Translations under genes and position numbers: made by a program | Part shown: one piece after another, positions 18,397 through 27,707 of the stretch | Numbering within the stretch: position 1 is the stretch's first letter | How the letters are laid out: each line of letters begins with the position of its first letter | The notes under the pieces: model-generated | Databases searched by the model: none | What the model was told of the DNA's origin: nothing | Seen by the model: the letters and a program-made list of their open reading frames with translations, nothing else | From: Candidatus Palauibacter poriticola | GTDB lineage: Bacteria > Gemmatimonadota > Gemmatimonadetes > Palauibacterales > Palauibacteraceae | Length of the DNA stretch: 64,000 bases | Reading direction: 5' to 3' | Assembly: GCA_012270965.1 (NCBI GenBank) | Contig: JAAXHJ010000061.1 | Location: 1 to 64,000, forward strand

Positions 18397-20910
18397 ATGT
18401 ACGTGACGAATAGAACGATGATGAATGGAGCACGGAGCTTCGCCACCGCGGCCGTCGGCGGACCCGTCATGGCCGTCTGCGGACTGCTCATGACGGGGGT
18501 GGCGCAAGCCCAGGAATTCGGCGGCACGGTGGTGCTCGACGAGGGAACGATCATCGTCAGCGAGGCGCTCGACCCCGGCGCGGACCCGCAGAACCCGTCC
18601 ACGGCCGCTCCGCGCAGCCTCTACCTGTACGAGCGGGCGGACGATGGCTGGGAGCGCACGGGCACGCTGCGCGCGCCGGAGCACGGAGGGGCGGATTTCT
18701 TCGGCCGTTTCGTGCTCGCCGACGGCGACCGGCTCCTGGCCGGAGCCACCGCTCTCGACCGCGACGGCGACGGCGAGAGCGACGGCAGCGTCCTCATCTT
18801 CCGGCGGGACGGCGATGGCTGGGCATTCGAGCGCCATCTGCGGCCGGAGAGCGTACCCCTCGGCGCCTCCTTCGGCCGTTTCGCATCGGTCGGCGGCGAC
18901 CTGCTCGTCGTCACGGCGCTCGGATACGAGGGCACGGGCGGGGCGTGGGTGTTCGAGCGCGGCGACGATGGCGAGTGGGTCGAGAGCGGCATCCTGACGC
19001 CATCGGCTCCCGCCGAGCAACTGGAGTTCTTCGGCTGGGGGGTCCACACCGATGGCGAGCGGGTCATCGTGGGGGCGATCGCCGGGCAGCAGTACCCCGG
19101 CGCCGCCTACGTCTTCGGCCGCGATGAGAGCGGGGCGTGGGCGGAGGAGGCCCGGCTCGGCCTTGAGGGCGACGAGATGCAGCCGGGCGCGGCCATTGCG
19201 CTGAACCGGGCACCGTCCGTTGCGGTCGGTGTCAGCGGCTCCCACGCGCTGCTCGGACTTCCCGGCGCCGACGGCGGGACCGGCACGGTCCTCTTCTATG
19301 AGCGCCGCTCCTCCGGAGACTGGTTGCGGCGGGGATCGCTAGCGGCCTTGCACCGGGCACCCGGCGATGGCTTCGGCGCCTCCATCACCGCGCACGACGA
19401 CGAACTTTGGATCGCCGCGCCGGGCTCGGGCCGGTTCGGCGCCATCTACGCCTTCTCGTGGGATGCCGCGACCGGCGGCTTCGCGGCGACGACCCGGATC
19501 GGAGCCGGTGCGGGCACGGACGCGGGCGACGGCTTCGGTCTCTCGGCCTCCGGCAGCGGGGATCTAGCCGTGGTGGGCCAGCCGTGGGACGACGCGTCGC
19601 TGGGCTCGGCCGTGGTGTTCGAGCGTCGGGATGGCCGCTGGACCGAGACGGCGAAGCTCTTCGTTCCCGAGGAACGCCGTCCCCTGACGGCGCTCTCCGA
19701 CGTGGGCTGCGACGAGGACGGGATGGCCGATCAGTTCACCTGCGATCAGGTGGACGTGCTCTCGTTCCTTCCGCTGGACGCGATCGGGGGCACCGACCGC
19801 GGCATCGAGACGAACGACGTGTGGGGGTGGACCGACCCGCAGACGGGCCGCGAGTACGCGATCGTCGGCCGCACGGACGGCACCGCGTTCATCGACATCT
19901 CCGATCCCTCGGCACCCGTCTACCTCGGCAGCCTGCCGAAGACGCCGGGTTCGCTGACCCAGTCGTGGCGCGACATCAAGGTCCATGCCGGCCACGCGTT
20001 CGTCGTGGCGGACAACGCGGGCGAGCACGGGATGCAGGTGTTCGATCTCACGCGGCTGCGCGACGTGGGCGACGCGCCGGTAGAGTTCGATCCCGACACC
20101 GTGTACGAGGGGATCGCGAGCGCTCACAACATCGTGATCAACGAGGAGACCGCGACCGCGTACGCCGTGGGGTCGAGCGGCGGTGGCGAGACGTGCGGCG
20201 GCGGACTTCACATGATTGACATTAGCGATCCGAAGGCGCCGAGCTTCCTGGGGTGCCACGCCGAGGCCGGCACCGGCCGCGGGCGGACGGGGTACACGCA
20301 CGACGCGCAGTGCGTGAACTACCACGGCCCGGACGCCGAGCACGCCGGGAAGGAGATTTGCCTCAAGGCGAACGAGACCGCCGTCGTGATCGCGGACGTG
20401 ACGGATCGGAACAACCCCGTCACGCTCTCCACCGCCGATTATCCGGCGGTCGCCTATACGCACCAAGGCTGGCTCACCGAGGACCACCGCTACTTCTACC
20501 AGAACGACGAACTCGACGAGATGACCTCCGTCGGCATGGCCCAAGAGGCGGGGACCGAGCCCGACATGGAGGCGAGCCGCACGCTCATCTGGGATGTCTC
20601 GGACCTGGACGATCCGATCCTCGTCAAGGAGCACTTCGGGGAGACGTTCACGATCGACCACAACCTCTACATCGTCGGCGATCTCATGTACCAGTCGAAC
20701 TACGTGAGCGGGCTTCGCGTGCTCGACATCAGCGACCGCGAGAACCCGCGCGAGGTCGGCTTCTTCGACACGGTGCCGTGGGACGAATCCGTCACCTTCG
20801 ACGGCTCGTGGTCGAACTACCCGTTCTTCGCCAGCGGGACGATCGTCGTGTCGAGCGGCAAGGAGGGCGTGTTCCTCCTCAAGTACCGCCGGCCGGAACT
20901 CGTGCCCTGA
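18397..20910 (+). CDS. Choice-of-anchor B family LVIVD β-propeller protein (copy 2)
   Basis: 837 residues, a clear paralogue of 12770-15169 with the same order: signal peptide (MAVCGLLMTGVAQAQ), FG-GAP-like repeats, then the LVIVD half. Blocks shared with copy 1 include GWTDPQTGREYAIVG, AHNIVINEETATAYAVGSSG and GGGETCGGGLHMIDI. Cysteines are conserved between the copies. An insertion near residue 700 (SVGMAQEAGTEPDMEASRTL) is absent from copy 1. The start is ATG 18397 with AAAGGA 8 nt upstream; ATG 18388 is also possible. Copy divergence is high enough for an old duplication. Confidence 0.88.
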   Translation: MYVTNRTMMNGARSFATAAVGGPVMAVCGLLMTGVAQAQEFGGTVVLDEGTIIVSEALDPGADPQNPSTAAPRSLYLYERADDGWERTGTLRAPEHGGADFFGRFVLADGDRLLAGATALDRDGDGESDGSVLIFRRDGDGWAFERHLRPESVPLGASFGRFASVGGDLLVVTALGYEGTGGAWVFERGDDGEWVESGILTPSAPAEQLEFFGWGVHTDGERVIVGAIAGQQYPGAAYVFGRDESGAWAEEARLGLEGDEMQPGAAIALNRAPSVAVGVSGSHALLGLPGADGGTGTVLFYERRSSGDWLRRGSLAALHRAPGDGFGASITAHDDELWIAAPGSGRFGAIYAFSWDAATGGFAATTRIGAGAGTDAGDGFGLSASGSGDLAVVGQPWDDASLGSAVVFERRDGRWTETAKLFVPEERRPLTALSDVGCDEDGMADQFTCDQVDVLSFLPLDAIGGTDRGIETNDVWGWTDPQTGREYAIVGRTDGTAFIDISDPSAPVYLGSLPKTPGSLTQSWRDIKVHAGHAFVVADNAGEHGMQVFDLTRLRDVGDAPVEFDPDTVYEGIASAHNIVINEETATAYAVGSSGGGETCGGGLHMIDISDPKAPSFLGCHAEAGTGRGRTGYTHDAQCVNYHGPDAEHAGKEICLKANETAVVIADVTDRNNPVTLSTADYPAVAYTHQGWLTEDHRYFYQNDELDEMTSVGMAQEAGTEPDMEASRTLIWDVSDLDDPILVKEHFGETFTIDHNLYIVGDLMYQSNYVSGLRVLDISDRENPREVGFFDTVPWDESVTFDGSWSNYPFFASGTIVVSSGKEGVFLLKYRRPELVP

Positions 20911-20945
20911 CACGCTCGGCTCGGGCGCGGGCGCTCCCGACGGGG

Positions 20946-22124
20946 GTGTCGGCGCGGGCGCTTGCGCTCCTGACGGGGGTGTCGGGCTGGGGGTGCTCGG
21001 ATGGCACGGGCCCCTCCCCGGCTCCGCCACCGCCGCCCCCGGCGCCGGAACCCGCCGTCTTCGAGCTGACGGCGAACGAAGTGCTGACCGGATTCTCCCA
21101 GCCGGTCTTCCTCGCCGCCCCGCCGGGCGACGCGAGACTCTTCGTCGTAGAGCAAACGGGTCGCATCCGCATCGGGAATGCGGACGGACAACTCCTCGCG
21201 GATCCCTTCCTCGACCTCTCGGGCCGCGTGGGCACGGCCCCCGAGGGCGGCCTCCTCACGATGGCCTTCCACCCGCGTTACGCGGACAACGGCCAGGTCT
21301 TCGTCTACTACACCGACACCGGGGACGACACGGTGGTCGAGCGCTACACCGTCTCGGGCGACCCGGACCGCCTCGACCCGGGCTCGGCGAAGCGCATCCT
21401 CGCGCTCACGCAGCGGCGCCAGAACCACAACGGCGGGATGCTGCAGTTCGGACCCGACGGGATGCTGTACATCTTCCTCGGCGACGAGGGCGGGGCGGGC
21501 GATCCGTTCGGCAACGGGCAGAATCCGCAGACGCTGCACGGTTCGATCCTCCGCATCGACGTGGACGGCGGCGACCCGTACGCGATCCCCGACGACAACC
21601 CGTTCGTCGGAGAAGAGGGCGCGCGGGGCGAGATCTGGGCCATCGGCGTGCGGAATCCATGGCGCTCGACCTTCGACTTCGCGGGCAACGTCCTCTACGT
21701 GGCGGACGTGGGCCAGAACGAACGCGAGGAGATCAACGCGGTATCGGCGGACGAGGCGGGCGTGAACTACGGTTGGAGCACGATGGAAGGGTCCGCCTGC
21801 TACCAGAGTTCCGCGTGCGACATGTCCGGTCTCACGCTGCCCGTCGTCGAGTACGTCCACGACGGCCGCGTCTGCTCGGTGACCGGAGGGTACGTATACC
21901 GCGGCTCACAGCTCCCCGAGATGGCGGGGCACTACTTCTACTCGGACTTCTGCACCGGCTTTTTACGGAGCTTCCGGCTCGACGGCGGCATGGCGACCGC
22001 CGAGAGACGCTGGAACGTGGGAAGCCTCGGGGCCGTGTCCTCCTTCGGGGTCGACGGCTCCGGAGAACTCTACGTCGTGAACCTCACCGGCTCCGTGTCC
22101 CGCCTAGAGCGCCGCCAACCGTAG
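20946..22124 (+). CDS. PQQ-dependent sugar dehydrogenase-like (Gdh/sorbosone type) lipoprotein
   Basis: About 392 residues. The fold is the soluble glucose/sorbosone dehydrogenase β-propeller: GFSQPVFLAAPPGDARLFVV, LLTMAFHPRYADNGQVFVYY, RQNHNGGMLQFGPDGMLYIF (with the usual catalytic His) and IWAIGVRNPWRSTFD are family signatures. A hydrophobic N-terminal segment followed by GWGCSDG suggests a lipoprotein, then a poly-Pro linker. The start codon is uncertain; GTG 20946 is chosen because it begins the hydrophobic segment. Many family members oxidise sugars with PQQ, but this one could be a non-enzymatic propeller. It is the last gene of the propeller series. Confidence 0.85.
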   Translation: MSARALALLTGVSGWGCSDGTGPSPAPPPPPPAPEPAVFELTANEVLTGFSQPVFLAAPPGDARLFVVEQTGRIRIGNADGQLLADPFLDLSGRVGTAPEGGLLTMAFHPRYADNGQVFVYYTDTGDDTVVERYTVSGDPDRLDPGSAKRILALTQRRQNHNGGMLQFGPDGMLYIFLGDEGGAGDPFGNGQNPQTLHGSILRIDVDGGDPYAIPDDNPFVGEEGARGEIWAIGVRNPWRSTFDFAGNVLYVADVGQNEREEINAVSADEAGVNYGWSTMEGSACYQSSACDMSGLTLPVVEYVHDGRVCSVTGGYVYRGSQLPEMAGHYFYSDFCTGFLRSFRLDGGMATAERRWNVGSLGAVSSFGVDGSGELYVVNLTGSVSRLERRQP

Positions 22125-22200
22125 CCGCCCGCCTCCGCCGACAGGTTGGGGTCGTGCGCCCCCGATCGGGCCGCGGCGTACGCCGATTCGTCCGGTACCC

Positions 22201-23004
22201 TCAGACTCCGAACGTCAGCCCCAACTGGAAGAGCATGAAGTCGACATCGGAGGCGATGGGTGAGAACGAACTCCCTCCGAAACCGTCCTCCACGATGCTC
22301 CCGGGCACGAGATACTCCGTGCGGCCGTGCCTCCGGTATTGGGCTTCCAGCCTCAGCATTACCGGCTTGGCGTTCCAGTTGACCGGGACAGCGAGCCCGC
22401 CGCCGAATCCGTACGCGGCTCGCACGTCGTCGAAGTTCACCGTCGTCCCGTCATAGGGTGATTCGTAGAAACTCCACCCGCGCTCGACGGAGCTGACCGT
22501 GAAGAAGTAGCCGAGCCCCACGAAGCCGTTCACGTAGGGCTGGATCGGGCCATACGGAAGCCGGATCTCGGGACCGAGCCCCACGTAGCCCACATTGTTG
22601 CGCGTGACGATGTCGGTCAGGATCCGGTCCGTCACCGAGAATACGGGGACGCCAAGGGTCTCGGACCCGTAGTTCACGTAGCCCGCATCGAACCGAACTC
22701 GGAAGGCGGGGGAATCCTCGAAGCCGAGCACAGCGGTGAACGCCGCCCCGAACCCCTCCTCCACGAACGAACCGAAGGGCCCCTGCGGCGCCATCACGGA
22801 GAAGGTGCCGCCCAGATCCCACTGCGGGCCGCTTGCGCGTGAAGATGGCTCCGCGGGTGGTTGGCCGGGGAAGTGTCCGCCGGGGAGCTGCGCCGCGACC
22901 TCCGCCGGGGCCAGCGCCACCAGCGTCACCAGCGTCACCAGCGTCAGCAGCCTGGCGAGTCCGGCCCCGAGCATGCTCCGGTTCCGCATCCGTGTACGCA
23001 TCAT
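22201..23004 (-). CDS. Outer-membrane β-barrel protein
   Basis: 267 residues with a long signal peptide (LLTLVTLVTLVALAPAEVAA) encoded partly by a GTCACCAGC tandem repeat. The mature part has alternating amphipathic strands typical of small 8-stranded barrels (FRVRFDAGYVNYGS, YGPIQPYVNGFVGLGYFF, VMLRLEAQYRRHG) and ends in LFQLGLTFGV. The C-terminal strand supports BAM-dependent assembly into the outer membrane. The family is OmpA/OmpW-like with no specific function assigned. It converges with the sugar-dehydrogenase-like gene. Confidence 0.8.
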   Translation of the reverse strand: MMRTRMRNRSMLGAGLARLLTLVTLVTLVALAPAEVAAQLPGGHFPGQPPAEPSSRASGPQWDLGGTFSVMAPQGPFGSFVEEGFGAAFTAVLGFEDSPAFRVRFDAGYVNYGSETLGVPVFSVTDRILTDIVTRNNVGYVGLGPEIRLPYGPIQPYVNGFVGLGYFFTVSSVERGWSFYESPYDGTTVNFDDVRAAYGFGGGLAVPVNWNAKPVMLRLEAQYRRHGRTEYLVPGSIVEDGFGGSSFSPIASDVDFMLFQLGLTFGV

Positions 23005-23039
23005 CCGTCCCGCTCCTTCCTTCTCGCCTGCGACCCGCG

Positions 23040-23165
23040 GGTCGCCCGCCCCGCAGGGTTGCCCGTCCCGCGCCCGCCGTCACACGCCATCACCCCGCCG
23101 TCACTCGCCATGACCCGCCGTCCCACACCATCATCCGCCGTTTCGCGGCGTCTCGTAGACGGCCG
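23040..23165. repeat. Degenerate CGCCGTCAC/GCCAT minisatellite
   Basis: Between the outer-membrane protein start and the phzF-like stop lie imperfect direct repeats of a unit like CCGCCGTCACNCGCCAT(C/G)A, at least four copies with drift. No gene is visible. The promoter of the outer-membrane protein gene must lie in or near this stretch, so copy-number change could affect its expression. Confidence 0.5.
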
Positions 23166-23179
23166 CACTCCGAAATCCG

Positions 23180-23983
23180 TCACAGGGTAATCTCGCCGCA
23201 GAGGTAGAGCGCCGCACGGCCGGCGATCGTCACGCGGTCGCCGAGGAGACGGCAGGTCAGCCGTCCGCCGCGGGCGCTGATCTGCCGCGCTTCGAGGGTA
23301 GCCTCGCCGCGCCCGAGCCGTGCGGCCCAGTACGGAACCAGCGTGCAGTGGGCCGACCCCGTCACCGGATCCTCCGGCACGCCAACGCTGGGCGCGAAGA
23401 ACCTCGACACGAAGTCCGCGCTCTCGCCCGGGGAGCTCGCGATGATGCCCAGCCGGTCCAAGCCGCGCAGCCGGGCGAAGTCCGGCTTCAGCTTGCGCAC
23501 CTCATCCTCGGCGGCGAACACGGCGAGGTAATCGCGTTCCGATGCCAGAACCTCCACGGGCTCCGCGCCCAGCCCGCCGACGAGCGCCCGCGGGGCCTCG
23601 CACGGCACCGCCGGTCGCGCGGGAAAGTCCATCACGAGTAGGTCTCCGTCGCCCCGTTCCACGATGAGTTCGCCGCTTCTCGTCTCGAAACGCAACGTGC
23701 CGCGGTCCGGCGCCAGCCGGTTGAAGATGACCCACGCCGTCGCCAGCGTGGCGTGCCCGCAGAGGTCGACCTCCGAAACAGGCGTGAACCAGCGGAGCCC
23801 GAACCCGTTCCCCTCGCTCTCGTCGTCGCGAATGAAGAACGCGGTCTCCGAGAGGTTGTTCTCCGCCGCGATCTTCTGCAGGACACCGTCATCAAGCCAC
23901 GCCTCGAGCGGACAGACGGCAGCCGGATTGCCCTCGAAGGGGCGATCCGTGAAGGCGTCGAGCTGATACAGCGGGATCTTCAT
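23180..23983 (-). CDS. PhzF-family isomerase/epimerase-like protein
   Basis: 267 residues, typical of the PhzF/YddE family. The N-terminus reads IPLYQLDAFTDRPFEGNPAA and contains NNLSETAFF, whose Glu (residue 46) is the catalytic acid/base of PhzF. DLCGHATLATAWVIF and a late DPVTGSAHC complete the conserved set. The start is ATG 23983 with CGGAG upstream; the frame is open further upstream, but that region is repetitive intergenic DNA. No phenazine genes are present, so the substrate is unknown and phenazine synthesis should not be inferred. Confidence 0.92.
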   Translation of the reverse strand: MKIPLYQLDAFTDRPFEGNPAAVCPLEAWLDDGVLQKIAAENNLSETAFFIRDDESEGNGFGLRWFTPVSEVDLCGHATLATAWVIFNRLAPDRGTLRFETRSGELIVERGDGDLLVMDFPARPAVPCEAPRALVGGLGAEPVEVLASERDYLAVFAAEDEVRKLKPDFARLRGLDRLGIIASSPGESADFVSRFFAPSVGVPEDPVTGSAHCTLVPYWAARLGRGEATLEARQISARGGRLTCRLLGDRVTIAGRAALYLCGEITL

Positions 23984-24011
23984 GCGTTCTCCGTGCGGCG
24001 TGACTCGCGGA

Positions 24012-24235
24012 GCGGCGGCGCGCCCGTTCCGGCGGCGGCGCGCCCGTTCCGGTTCAGGCAAGGTAGCGTCGCGTCGCGGATGTGCGCGAGCTACCGGAAG
24101 TGCCGGAGCGGCGGGCCGGGGCGCAGGCGCCTGCCGGGGCGGTGGGCCGTTGCCGGGACGGGGCGTGCCGGAGCGGCGTGCCGGGGCGGGGGCGCGTGTC
24201 GGGGCGGGCGTGTGCCGGAACCCGGGGTTCACCGT
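24012..24235. repeat. GC-rich degenerate repeats in the divergent intergenic region
   Basis: The 342-bp gap between the phzF-like and EVE genes contains a tandem duplication of a 20-mer (core GGCGGCGCGCCCGTTCC, 24012-24050). It is followed by drifting GCCGGGGCGG/GTGCCGGAGCGG units to about 24235. No coding sequence is convincing here. The promoters of the two divergent genes must lie within it. Confidence 0.5.
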
Positions 24236-24325
24236 GCGCGGCTGCGTCGGTAGATTCCGCGCAGCCGCGCGGAACGTCCGCGCACCTTCGGGATGCGGGA
24301 AGACGCGAGCAGGGGAAGACGCGAC

Positions 24326-24802
24326 ATGCCGCTCGAAATCACCGGATACTGGCTGGCCAAGACCGAGCCGCACGTGTACTCGATCAACGACCTCGCCCGG
24401 GACGGCGAGACGGAATGGGACGGCGTGCGGAATTACCAGGTCCGGAACTTCATGCGCGACCGGATGAATCCGGGAGAGAAGATCCTCATCTATCATTCCA
24501 ACACTGCGGTGCTCGGCGTGTACGGCGTGGCGGAAGTCGCGGGTCCGGCGCACCCGGACTCCACCCAGTTCGACCCCGACAGCCATTATTTCGACCCGAA
24601 GTCGAGCCGGGAGGATCCCCGCTGGTGGTGCCCCCACTTCCGCTACGTGGAGACCTTCGGGACGCCGGTGACGCGGCAGGTGATGAAGGAGACGGCCGGC
24701 CTTGAGACTATCAACGTCATGAAGCGCGGCATGCGGCTCTCGGTCATGCCGGTGACCGAGGAGGAGTTCGAGATCATCCTCCGCCTGGGGCGTGAAGGAT
24801 AA
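24326..24802 (+). CDS. EVE-domain protein
   Basis: 158 residues, nearly all one EVE domain, a PUA-like fold that binds modified bases in nucleic acid. Signatures are YWLAKTEPHVYSINDL at the N-terminus, WDGVRNYQVRNFMRDRM, GEKILIYHSN and DPRWWCPHFRYVETF. Small soluble EVE proteins occur widely; some are fused to or encoded beside restriction systems that sense modified DNA, but the neighbours here (LemA/DUF2207) give no such hint. Start ATG 24326 places the domain at residue ~6. It is divergent from the phzF-like gene. Confidence 0.93.
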   Translation: MPLEITGYWLAKTEPHVYSINDLARDGETEWDGVRNYQVRNFMRDRMNPGEKILIYHSNTAVLGVYGVAEVAGPAHPDSTQFDPDSHYFDPKSSREDPRWWCPHFRYVETFGTPVTRQVMKETAGLETINVMKRGMRLSVMPVTEEEFEIILRLGREG

Positions 24803-24821
24803 GGGGAGACAGAGGCAAGTC

Positions 24822-25370
24822 ATGTTGTGGTTCCTGATCGCACTCGCGGTGGCCGCCTTCATCGTCATCGGGATGTACAACGGTCTCGTGCGGCTGCGCG
24901 TGCGCGTGAACAGCGCCTGGGCCGACATCGATGTCCAGCTCAAGCGCCGCTGGGATCTCATCCCCAACCTGACGAGGACGGTGCAGGCAGCCGCGGGCCA
25001 CGAACGCGAGACGCTCGAGGCTGTGATCGAGGCGAGGAATCGGGCCATGGGCGCGCGGGGGCCCGCCGAGGCGGCGGCGGCCGAGGGAGCGCTCGCGGGG
25101 GCGCTCGGGAAGCTCTTCGCACTTTCGGAGGCCTATCCCCAACTGCGGGCGGTCGAGGCGTTCACGGATCTCCAGCAGAGCCTCGACGAGATCGAGGAGG
25201 CGGTGCAGAACGCGCGGCGCTACTACAATGCCGTCGTCCGGGACTACAACACGAGGACGCAGGTCTTCCCGACGAATCTGCTCGCCGGGCTGTTCGGCCA
25301 TACGCGCCGGGAGTTCTTCTCGCTCGACGACGAGCGGCGGCGCGAGGGGCCTGGGGTGGCGTTCTCGTGA
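24822..25370 (+). CDS. lemA: LemA family protein
   Basis: 182 residues. An N-terminal membrane helix (LWFLIALAVAAFIVIGMYNG) is followed by the LemA core: VNSAWADIDVQLKRRWDLIP, NLTRTVQAAAGHERETLEAV and ARRYYNAVVRDYNTRTQVFP. The single-pass protein is mostly helical on the far side of the membrane. LemA proteins are commonly encoded beside DUF2207 or TPM-domain proteins, as here, but the joint function is not well defined. ATG 24822 follows AGAGGCAAG; an upstream in-frame GTG overlapping the EVE gene is less likely. It overlaps the next gene by GTGA. Confidence 0.93.
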   Translation: MLWFLIALAVAAFIVIGMYNGLVRLRVRVNSAWADIDVQLKRRWDLIPNLTRTVQAAAGHERETLEAVIEARNRAMGARGPAEAAAAEGALAGALGKLFALSEAYPQLRAVEAFTDLQQSLDEIEEAVQNARRYYNAVVRDYNTRTQVFPTNLLAGLFGHTRREFFSLDDERRREGPGVAFS

Positions 25371-27160
25371 GGCGGCCGCGTCCGCGACGAGCTGCAGGAG
25401 TCGTCGCCCGAGCCGCGGAAGCCGTCGCCCGAGCCGCCGTGCTGGCGGGGGTCGTGGCCGGGGCCCTCTGTCCCCTGCCCTCCGCGGGGGCCGCGCAGGA
25501 GCGCTCTTGGCGCATCGAGGACCTCCACGCCGACATCCAAGTGCTGGAGAGCGGATCGATCGAGGTGACCGAAACGATCCGGGCCCGATTCGATGGAAGT
25601 TACAACGGAATCTACCGGGCGATCCCCGTCGAGTACCGGAGCAACGGATTCCGCTACAAGCTGCGCCTTTTCGTGGAGGCGGTGACGGACGCGGACGGGA
25701 ATCCCCTGCGTTACGAGTCGAACCGCGATGGGGACTACCTGAACACGAAGATCTGGGTACCCGGCGCGGTTGACGCGGTTCGCACGGTCCGGCTCTCCTA
25801 CGGCGTGACGAACGGGCTCCGCTTCTTCGAGGCGGATGAGGGAGAGGACGGCATCGTCGAGGCGTACGACGAGCTGTACTGGAACGTGACGGGGACCGAA
25901 TGGCCGGTCCCGATCGAGACGGCGAGCGCGACCGTGAGGCTTCCGCCGGCGGCCGGGGGCGTGCGCGCCCACGCCTTCACGGGGGGTTACGGGGCGACGG
26001 GCCGGGACGCGGTGGTCGACATCGCGGGAACGCGGGTGGAGGTGCGGACCGACCGGCCGCTCGGCTTCCGGGAGGGCCTAACCGTCGGGGTCGGATGGAG
26101 TGCCGGAGTCGTCCGGCGGCCCACGGCGATCGACCGCGCCGGCATGTACCTGTTGGACAATTGGCCGCTCTTCCTCCCGTTCTTCGCCTTCGCCTTCATG
26201 TACCGGCGCTGGAACGAGCGGGGTCGCGACCCCGAAATCGGGTCGATCGAGCCACGCTACGAGCCACCCGGCGACCTGACACCCGCCGAGGTCGGCGTCA
26301 TCGTCGACAACCGGGCGGACCTGCGCGACATCACGGCGACGCTGATCGACCTCGCCGTCCGGGGGCACGTGACGATCGAGGAACGCGACGGGAAGGACTA
26401 CCTCTTCGAGCGGCGCGACACCCCGGACGACGACCTGGCTCCGCACGAGAGCGCGCTGCTGCGGGCCGTGTTCGGAGGCCGAGCGACCCGCCGGCTTTCG
26501 GACCTCAGGGACCGCTTCTACAAGGATCTTCCGGAGCTGAAGTCAGAGTTGCTGGCGACGCTCATCGAGCACGGCGTGTACACGGAATCGCCGGCCATCG
26601 TCGCCGGAAAGTACGTGGGTCTGGGGTTCCTGGTTGGTATCGTGATCTTCTTCGGCGGGCTGCTCGCCCAGGCCGTGGTCCCGCTGGCTATGGGGGCCGT
26701 GCTTGGGGCGGCCATCGCCTCCGCGCTCGTCATCGTGGTTTTCGGACTCTTCATGCCGGCGCGCACGAAGAGGGGAACGGAACTGCTGAGGCAGGTGAAG
26801 GGGTTCGAGGAGTTCCTCACGCGCGTCGAATCCGACCGCTACCGGCGGAAGATCACGGGCCCGGAGATGTTCGAGAAGTGTCTTCCGTACGCCATGGCGC
26901 TGGGGGTGGCGGCGCAGTGGGCGCGGGCCTTCCGGGATCTGTATCGAGAACCCCCGGACTGGTATCATGGGCATGCCCTGTCGACGTTCAACTCTCACAT
27001 CCTGGTCTCGAACCTGAACAGCATGTCCGCGGAGACGCACAGCGCGATGCAGTCCGCGCCGCGCAGCGCCCACAGTTCGAGCTTCTCGGGCGGCGGGATC
27101 TCCGGGGGAGGCGGATTCTCGGGCGGTGGCTTCGGCGGAGGTGGAGGAGGCGCGTTCTGA
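25367..27160 (+). CDS. DUF2207 membrane protein
   Basis: 597 residues. The GTG start overlaps the lemA stop (GTGA). A signal-like segment is followed by the DUF2207 domain: SWRIEDLHADIQVLESGSIE, then TIRARFDGSYNGIYRAIPVE. Membrane helices lie near residues 260-280 and 420-460. A winged-helix-like cytosolic part (TPAEVGVIVDNRADLRDITA) follows. The C-terminus is Gly/Ser-rich (SSFSGGGISGGGGFSGGG), as in nearly all family members. The coupling to lemA indicates a two-component envelope complex of unknown role. Confidence 0.92.
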   Translation: MRRPRPRRAAGVVARAAEAVARAAVLAGVVAGALCPLPSAGAAQERSWRIEDLHADIQVLESGSIEVTETIRARFDGSYNGIYRAIPVEYRSNGFRYKLRLFVEAVTDADGNPLRYESNRDGDYLNTKIWVPGAVDAVRTVRLSYGVTNGLRFFEADEGEDGIVEAYDELYWNVTGTEWPVPIETASATVRLPPAAGGVRAHAFTGGYGATGRDAVVDIAGTRVEVRTDRPLGFREGLTVGVGWSAGVVRRPTAIDRAGMYLLDNWPLFLPFFAFAFMYRRWNERGRDPEIGSIEPRYEPPGDLTPAEVGVIVDNRADLRDITATLIDLAVRGHVTIEERDGKDYLFERRDTPDDDLAPHESALLRAVFGGRATRRLSDLRDRFYKDLPELKSELLATLIEHGVYTESPAIVAGKYVGLGFLVGIVIFFGGLLAQAVVPLAMGAVLGAAIASALVIVVFGLFMPARTKRGTELLRQVKGFEEFLTRVESDRYRRKITGPEMFEKCLPYAMALGVAAQWARAFRDLYREPPDWYHGHALSTFNSHILVSNLNSMSAETHSAMQSAPRSAHSSSFSGGGISGGGGFSGGGFGGGGGGAF

Positions 27161-27161
27161 C

Positions 27162-27644
27162 ATGACTTCCGACATGAAGATCTCGGTCGGCGACCGCGTG
27201 GAGCCGTTCACGCTGCCCTACGAAGCCGGGGGAACGATCGATCTGGGGGATCACCTGGGCCGCGATCGGATCGTGCTCCTCTTCTTCCCCCTCGCCTTCA
27301 CCTCGGTGTGCACGGCGGAGATGTGCCGGCTCCGGGATGAGTGGAAGGCCTACGCGTCGCTCGACGCCGCCGTGTTCGGGATCTCGGTTGACAGCCCGTT
27401 CGTCACCTCCCGCTTTCGGGCCGAGGAGAGTATCCCCTTCCCCCTCCTCTCCGACTTCAACCGCACGGTCTCGCGCGACTGGGGCGTGCTGTACGAGGAG
27501 TTTCACGGGCTCCGGGGCGTCGCCAAGCGGTCGGCGTTCGTGATCGGCACCGACGGCAGGGTGGCGTACGCGTGGGTGTCGGAGGATGCGGGCGTGGAAC
27601 CGGACTATGAGGAACTCCTGCAAGCGGTTGCCCGCGCACCCTAA
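27162..27644 (+). CDS. Peroxiredoxin (AhpC/TSA, AhpE-like)
   Basis: 160 residues. The peroxidatic site is in FFPLAFTSVCTAEMC (Cys50, with another Cys at 55), followed by DEWKAYASLDAAVFGISVDS and the C-terminal GVAKRSAFVIGTDGRVAYAW. It reduces hydroperoxides in the cytosol with thioredoxin or mycoredoxin-type partners. Position and length fit the AhpE/BCP branch. Unlike the OsmC-family protein at 6855-7415, this one keeps a normal Cys codon. ATG 27162 directly follows the upstream stop; ATG 27174 is an alternative. Confidence 0.93.
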   Translation: MTSDMKISVGDRVEPFTLPYEAGGTIDLGDHLGRDRIVLLFFPLAFTSVCTAEMCRLRDEWKAYASLDAAVFGISVDSPFVTSRFRAEESIPFPLLSDFNRTVSRDWGVLYEEFHGLRGVAKRSAFVIGTDGRVAYAWVSEDAGVEPDYEELLQAVARAP

Positions 27645-27707
27645 GCACGCCCGACTCGCGGAGGCGACAGCAGCCACGAAGACGACAGCAGCCACGGAGA
27701 CGATCCG

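Noticed and set aside
23180-25048. 622-residue frame beginning far upstream of the phzF-like gene
   Set aside because: Only the part from ATG 23983 has PhzF sequence; the upstream extension runs through GC-rich repeats and is antisense to the EVE and lemA genes.
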